Of a stretch of 64,000 nucleotides of DNA, positions 60,168 to 64,000 are shown piece after piece; positions within the stretch are counted from its first letter, which is position 1, and each line of letters starts with the position of its first letter. Both the position numbers and the translations under genes were made by a program. The DNA lies in assembly GCF_001748285.1 (NCBI RefSeq), contig NZ_BDGT01000015.1, positions 1-64,000 of the forward strand, read 5' to 3'. Under the pieces are notes generated by a model. The model ran no database searches and had not been told where the DNA came from. It worked only from the letters and a program-made list of their open reading frames with translations. Source of the DNA: Thermogemmatispora onikobensis. GTDB lineage: Bacteria; Chloroflexota; Ktedonobacteria; Ktedonobacterales; Ktedonobacteraceae.

Positions 60168-61655
60168 TTAAGCCCTGGGCGCCTCTAGTTGGCGGCTGCG
60201 CACGCGGGCATAGGCCCGCCCGATAGCGGAGCGCAGCCGCTGGGCCGAAGCTCGTAGCGCCTCATCGCTATCGCGGCCAAAGCCACCGGAGCGAGGAGTC
60301 CCTCCGATTTCCAGGATAGCAGGGCCGGCAAAGCCGCGTGCGAGCAGCTCTTCGCAGTAGCCCTCAATATCCAGGGTTCCCAGGCCCAGGGGCAGGTGAT
60401 AATTCAATTGCGGCAGTGGCGTATCTGAAACGTGGATCAAGATCATCCGTGGAGCCAGCGCCAGGTAGGCGGGCAGAGCTTCAGGAAGGGTATGATTGAC
60501 GTCCCAGACAAAGCCCAGCGTGGGCACTTGTTCCAGCAACCAGGCGCAGCGGTCAGGTTGAGCAAAGAGGCCAGCCTCGGGCTCATTCTGCTCGATCCCC
60601 AGCAAGAAAGCTGGAGTCTGGGAGGCTGCAAAGGTCTGAGCCTCCTGCAGGGCGGAGACAAGGCGCTCTTCCAATGTCCGCAGGGCGTCAGGGCTGCGGA
60701 GAGAGGTCGTGAGATGAAAATGCACGCGACTACAGGGTAAACGACGGATCGCTGTCAGGTTGGCGCGTAGCACTGTGGCCAGGGTCGCCCCGTTTGCCGT
60801 GGTTCCCGCAGCAGTGAGAGGAAGCGCGATCTCCAGAGCGCAAGACAGGCCAGCCTCCTGCAGAGCCGCTGAGACTGTCTCAAAGGAATCTCCCAGCGTC
60901 TGCTCACTGAGTCCTGTCTCTGAGCCACGGAGCTGCAGCCACTGGAAGCCACAGGAGCGAGCAAAGGCAATCTCCTCGCGCAGTGGGCGCCAGTGGGAAC
61001 GAAAAAGGCGGGCCACCATACCGATCTGGATTGGGGGGCGGCGGGCTTGTTGGCGCTGGCGTTGTGCTTCTGCGCGGCGTCGAGCCTCTGGATCGCTGTT
61101 CACCACACTCATGGCCGCCTCCAGGCCGCGTGTGAGCACCAGCTCGATGGCCGCCACCGCCTCGTCTTCAGCCTGCTCAAGCTGACTGCGCTCAGCAGCG
61201 GGAGGGGCCCCCAGCACGTAATCGATCACGCTCATACGTGAGTTGCTCGGGCGCCCGACGCCAACGCGCAGGCGCGGGAACTGGTCGCTGTGCAGGTGAT
61301 GAACGATGCTCTCCAGCCCATTGTGACCGCCGGTGCTCCCGCGGGCACGCAGGCGCAAACGTCCGACGGGAAGGTCGAGGTCATCGCAGACAACCAGGAT
61401 ATCCTGGGGAGCAAGCCGGTACCAGCGAGCGAGAGCGCCCACGGCTTCGCCGCTGAGATTCATATAGGTCAGGGGCTTCACCAGGACGACCTTTTCACCC
61501 CCGAGCATACCACTGGCCAACAAGGCCCGGCTGCGCTCTTCGCTCCAGCGCCAGCCGAGCTTCTGAGCCAGTTTCTCAACGACGCGGAAGCCGACGTTGT
61601 GGCGCGTCGGCGCATATTGAGGGCCAGGGTTGCCCAATCCTACAATCAACTTCAT
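60168..61655 (-). CDS. pth: Peptidyl-tRNA hydrolase fused to a TIM-barrel (AP endonuclease 2-like) domain
   Basis: The N-terminal domain (1-190) is a full bacterial Pth, which recycles peptidyl-tRNA released from ribosomes. It has LIVGLGNPGPQYAPTRHNVGF (catalytic His19), KPLTYMNLSGEAV, VVCDDLDLPVGRLRLR and GSTGGHNGLESIV. After a basic linker (about 195-207, RRRAEAQRQRQQARR) comes a second domain (about 208-480). It is of the xylose isomerase-like TIM-barrel type, as in sugar phosphate isomerases and AP endonuclease 2: IQIGMVARLF, FARSCGFQWLQLRGSE, FLLGIEQNEPEAGLF, LGFVWDVNHTLPEALPA and MILIHVSDTPLPQLNYHLPLG (metal-site Glu, Asp and His). The fused form is about 495 residues compared with 190 for normal Pth. 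Codon use and frame are continuous, so this is a real fusion. Confidence 0.9.
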   Translation of the reverse strand: MKLIVGLGNPGPQYAPTRHNVGFRVVEKLAQKLGWRWSEERSRALLASGMLGGEKVVLVKPLTYMNLSGEAVGALARWYRLAPQDILVVCDDLDLPVGRLRLRARGSTGGHNGLESIVHHLHSDQFPRLRVGVGRPSNSRMSVIDYVLGAPPAAERSQLEQAEDEAVAAIELVLTRGLEAAMSVVNSDPEARRRAEAQRQRQQARRPPIQIGMVARLFRSHWRPLREEIAFARSCGFQWLQLRGSETGLSEQTLGDSFETVSAALQEAGLSCALEIALPLTAAGTTANGATLATVLRANLTAIRRLPCSRVHFHLTTSLRSPDALRTLEERLVSALQEAQTFAASQTPAFLLGIEQNEPEAGLFAQPDRCAWLLEQVPTLGFVWDVNHTLPEALPAYLALAPRMILIHVSDTPLPQLNYHLPLGLGTLDIEGYCEELLARGFAGPAILEIGGTPRSGGFGRDSDEALRASAQRLRSAIGRAYARVRSRQLEAPRA

Positions 61656-61728
61656 CTATTGCTAGTTCAGACACCTGTCATCTATTTTTTGGAGGAAAAG
61701 ACGAAAAGAGAGCCGGACTATGGTCAGG

Positions 61729-62907
61729 TTAGCGACCGTAGGCCAGGCGCACGGCCAGGTACTGGGGCAGGCCAGCCTTAATGATTTTCTCCTGTGTCTT
61801 CTTAATATCGTAGGGCACGCGGTAGAACTCGAAGCCGGCTTCTGTATCGTAGATCATAAAAGCAGCACGTGGATCGCCATCGCGTGGCTGCCCCACTCCG
61901 CCGGGATTGATGATCGCCCGATAGCCAGCGGGCGGGTTCCAATGCCCTTCTGGTGGGGTAAGCATCTCATTCGTGACCTTGATCATGCTCTGACTGAGGC
62001 CGAGCAAAGCCAGCAACTCCTCAATCTCGCTGTTGAGGCGGTCCTCAGCGTTCAGAATCTCCTCCTCGGAAGTTCGCGATTCGATCGCCTCAAGCGCTGC
62101 CACAATATCGGCATACTCGCCCTCCTGCGGGTCCGACTCGGTTCCAGGCGTCTTTTCGTCTGTGGGAGCATGATCAGCATCGGTTGCCTCTCTGGTTGTC
62201 GCTGGAGCCGCCGTCTTTGTAGCAGTTCCCTGGACTTCCTCGACAGTTCCTTCCTCTGTCAGCTCTCGCCTCTCATCCTCGCCCAGACCGGTGGAAGGGG
62301 ACGGCTCTGAGCCTGAAGCACGGGCGCGGCTCTCATCAGCCTCGGCGCCGGTCTCAGCAGAAGCCGTTTCCTGCGCGCGCTCCTCGGAAGCCTCGGCGCT
62401 GCCGGCCTGGTTAGCAGCCAGCGGCTGCTGGAAGATCACTGGAATATGGGTATGGCCCACAAAGCAAAAGCGGCTGCTAAAATGCTGGAAGCTACGCTCG
62501 GCAAGCACCTCGGAGGTAAGGTACTCCCAGAGGGGGCCGTAAGGGCTCCCATGCACGAGCGTAACATCGCCGATATCGAGGCGCTCCGGCAGGTTAGCCA
62601 GAAACTCGCGGTGCTCTTCTGTCAACTGCTGAGCGGTCCACTCGGCGGAGATGCGCGCGGCGGCGCTAAAGTCGTCAAGATCGATCTTGTTCACCGCCGC
62701 CCAGTCGTGGTTGCCCGCGATGATCACATCAGTACGCTCGCGCAGCAAAGAGATACAGGCGTTGGGGTCGGGGCCATAGCCAACCAGGTCCCCCAAGAAC
62801 CAGATCTGATCGATGGGTTTCTCTTTAGAGATTTCATCGATCTTGGCCAGCACTGCTTCCAGTGCTTCCAGGTTCGCGTGTATATCGCTGAAAACGGCGT
62901 AACGCAT
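61729..62907 (-). CDS. Metallophosphoesterase with long acidic insertion
   Basis: The 392-residue protein is of the YfcE/MJ0936-like calcineurin fold. Metal motifs are VFSDIHANLEAL (DxH), WFLGDLVGYGPDPNAC (GDxxGYGP), IIAGNHDWAA (GNHD), LVHGSPYGPLWEYL and FVGHTHIPVIF (GHTH). Between residues about 175 and 310 there is a low-complexity insert of Glu, Ala, Ser and Thr. The fold then resumes with NPPAGYRAIINPGGVGQPRDGDPRA. The usual family length is about 250, so the insert accounts for the extra residues. ATG 62907 has AAAGGA upstream. The gap to pth is 73 bases on the same strand. Confidence 0.9.
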   Translation of the reverse strand: MRYAVFSDIHANLEALEAVLAKIDEISKEKPIDQIWFLGDLVGYGPDPNACISLLRERTDVIIAGNHDWAAVNKIDLDDFSAAARISAEWTAQQLTEEHREFLANLPERLDIGDVTLVHGSPYGPLWEYLTSEVLAERSFQHFSSRFCFVGHTHIPVIFQQPLAANQAGSAEASEERAQETASAETGAEADESRARASGSEPSPSTGLGEDERRELTEEGTVEEVQGTATKTAAPATTREATDADHAPTDEKTPGTESDPQEGEYADIVAALEAIESRTSEEEILNAEDRLNSEIEELLALLGLSQSMIKVTNEMLTPPEGHWNPPAGYRAIINPGGVGQPRDGDPRAAFMIYDTEAGFEFYRVPYDIKKTQEKIIKAGLPQYLAVRLAYGR

Positions 62908-63114
62908 TGCTGTCCTTTGTGCCAAAGGTTAGTGCGAGCATGGTCAGGTCGTAAAGCTTATTCTATCATGTTTGCGTCCACCTGACCAGTACGTCTTGCC
63001 AGCAAGATAGGCCAGAATCTCGCCGCGCACAGCGGACCTAGCAAAGCGGCAAGACGAGAGAGCACGTGATCTGCCAGGAGTGGCTCCCCCTCGCCTCCTG
63101 CCTGGGTTCTGCGG

Positions 63115-64000
63115 CTAGATTGAGGGCGGAGACGAAGGACCTGGAGGCGCGACGGGCAGTGAGAAACCCCAGTCGAGCAGGCGGCGAGCATCCTGAAAGC
63201 GGGCCTGGGAGGTGGGAGTATCCAGCACAACGCCGATCAGGTGATGGCCGTTGTGGGTCGCCGAAAAGACCAGGCAGTAGCCGGCCTCGCCGGTAAAGCC
63301 CGTCTTGATGCCTGTAGCACCTGGGTAGGTGCCTAGCAGCTCGTTCGTCGAGGTCCAGACGTGGGCCTGATGCGTAGCGGTTGCCGGCACCGAATAGTGG
63401 CGGGTGCCCACAATCTGGGCGAAGAGCGGAATACTCATCGCATAGCGGGCCAGGCGCACCAGGTCGAAAGCCGTAGTGTAGTGGTCTGGCGCCGGTAGGC
63501 CATCCGGGTTTGCATAATGCGTCTGGAACAGGTGCAGCCGCAGGGCATAGAGGTTCATGAGGGAGACAAACTTCTCCGTCGAGCCGGACAGGCCATCGGC
63601 AATCACGATGGCTGCGTCATCGCCCGAGGGCAGCAGCAGGGCATAGAGCAGATCACGCAGCTTAAACTTTTCTCCTACCTGTAAGCTAGCGTTGCTTCCA
63701 TCATTATCGCGGGCCTCTTTTACCGCGTCGGCGCCGACAGTAATCTCCTGATCGAGGTCGCCGATTTGCAGAGCGATGACCGCCGTCATAATCTTAGTCG
63801 TACTGGCCATCGGACGCGGCGCCTCGCCATTGATATCGGCCAGAATACGATTGCTATCGGTGTCGAGCAGCATCGCCTCAGCGGCTGTCAGAGAGGGAGG
63901 CGAGCCGCGAGGAGTCAGCACGGGGGCCAGGGTTGGCCGTGGGGTTGGCGAGAGCGAAGACGCCCCCACCGTGGGGGTCGTCGTTGTACTGGGACCGCCC
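63115..64000 (-). CDS. dacA: D-alanyl-D-alanine carboxypeptidase (partial, N-terminus outside window)
   Basis: This is a penicillin-binding protein of the S11 class that trims the peptidoglycan stem peptide. The reading frame is open to the right edge through a Thr/Pro/Ser-rich stretch, so the signal peptide is outside the window. Catalytic motifs are ASTTKIM (SxxK), SGDDAA (the SxN position is SGD) and KTGFTGEAGYC (KTG). The early segment EAMLLDTDSNRILADINGE is typical. The C-terminus ends soon after LDWGF without a PBP5-like membrane anchor helix. Confidence 0.9.
   Translation of the reverse strand, partial: GGPSTTTTPTVGASSLSPTPRPTLAPVLTPRGSPPSLTAAEAMLLDTDSNRILADINGEAPRPMASTTKIMTAVIALQIGDLDQEITVGADAVKEARDNDGSNASLQVGEKFKLRDLLYALLLPSGDDAAIVIADGLSGSTEKFVSLMNLYALRLHLFQTHYANPDGLPAPDHYTTAFDLVRLARYAMSIPLFAQIVGTRHYSVPATATHQAHVWTSTNELLGTYPGATGIKTGFTGEAGYCLVFSATHNGHHLIGVVLDTPTSQARFQDARRLLDWGFSLPVAPPGPSSPPSI

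Noticed and set aside
1-64000. CRISPR arrays, insertion sequences and integrases
   Set aside because: No regularly spaced repeats of 25-40 bases, no transposase motifs and no terminal inverted repeats with target duplications were seen; the short tandem repeats present are 4-9 base units.

Overview
This is a GC-rich bacterial chromosome segment. Its gene content fits the Ktedonobacteria (Chloroflexota), probably a Thermogemmatispora-like thermophile. The grounds are a type II lanthipeptide locus beside a pqq operon, a TIR/NB-ARC/TPR protein, DUF2079 and LPG-synthase-type membrane proteins, a chloroplast/cyanobacteria-like pyruvate dehydrogenase E2 and a BldC-like regulator. The assignment is inferred from recognised families, not from a database match.

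Layout. 0-12 kb is mostly housekeeping: a partial dCTP deaminase-like gene, an exonuclease/UvrC-like fusion, a threonine dehydratase-like enzyme, a GNAT acetyltransferase, prfB with its programmed frameshift, the primary sigma factor, a small zinc-ribbon gene, ftsY-accD-accA and tRNA-Leu(CAA) with a good promoter. At 12.4-14 kb lies a YeiH-type transporter with a small membrane partner.

14.4-26.7 kb is the most distinctive part. It holds two peptide-modification (RiPP) systems, both on the minus strand. The first is a type II lanthipeptide locus: LanM synthetase, an 82-residue precursor with a double-glycine leader, a LanT exporter with C39 protease, and a very short membrane-fusion-like protein. 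The second, after a DUF2630 gene, is pqqA-B-C-D-E. The pqqA gene is only 37 codons and is easily missed. Both precursor genes are followed by RNA hairpins before the next gene.

27-44 kb carries acetoacetyl-CoA synthetase, a primase-like CHC2/Toprim protein, a group of small envelope genes (including a membrane-anchored C39-like protein and a cupin), a BldC-like regulator, a Rieske/DUF2231 membrane protein, a SufR-like regulator, an FMN-dependent 2-hydroxyacid oxidase, a CBS-rubredoxin protein, the pyruvate dehydrogenase E1alpha-E1beta-E2 operon and an MFS exporter. The exporter promoter overlaps a perfect palindrome. tmRNA (ssrA) follows at 44 kb, with proteolysis tag ANKANYSYALAA.

44.5-64 kb has a FlK-like thioesterase, a large TIR/NB-ARC/TPR protein that looks like a bacterial NLR-type immune sensor, a glycerophosphodiesterase, a membrane glycosylation cluster (GT2, LPG-synthase-TM protein, DUF2079), two poorly known proteins, mfd, a peptidyl-tRNA hydrolase fused to a TIM-barrel domain, a metallophosphoesterase with a long acidic insert, and a D-alanyl-D-alanine carboxypeptidase cut by the window edge.

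The best candidates for something undescribed are the four-ring lanthipeptide and its unusual exporter pair, the TIR/NB-ARC/TPR protein, and the Pth-TIM-barrel fusion. All assignments come from reading the sequence and knowledge of families; no search was run.
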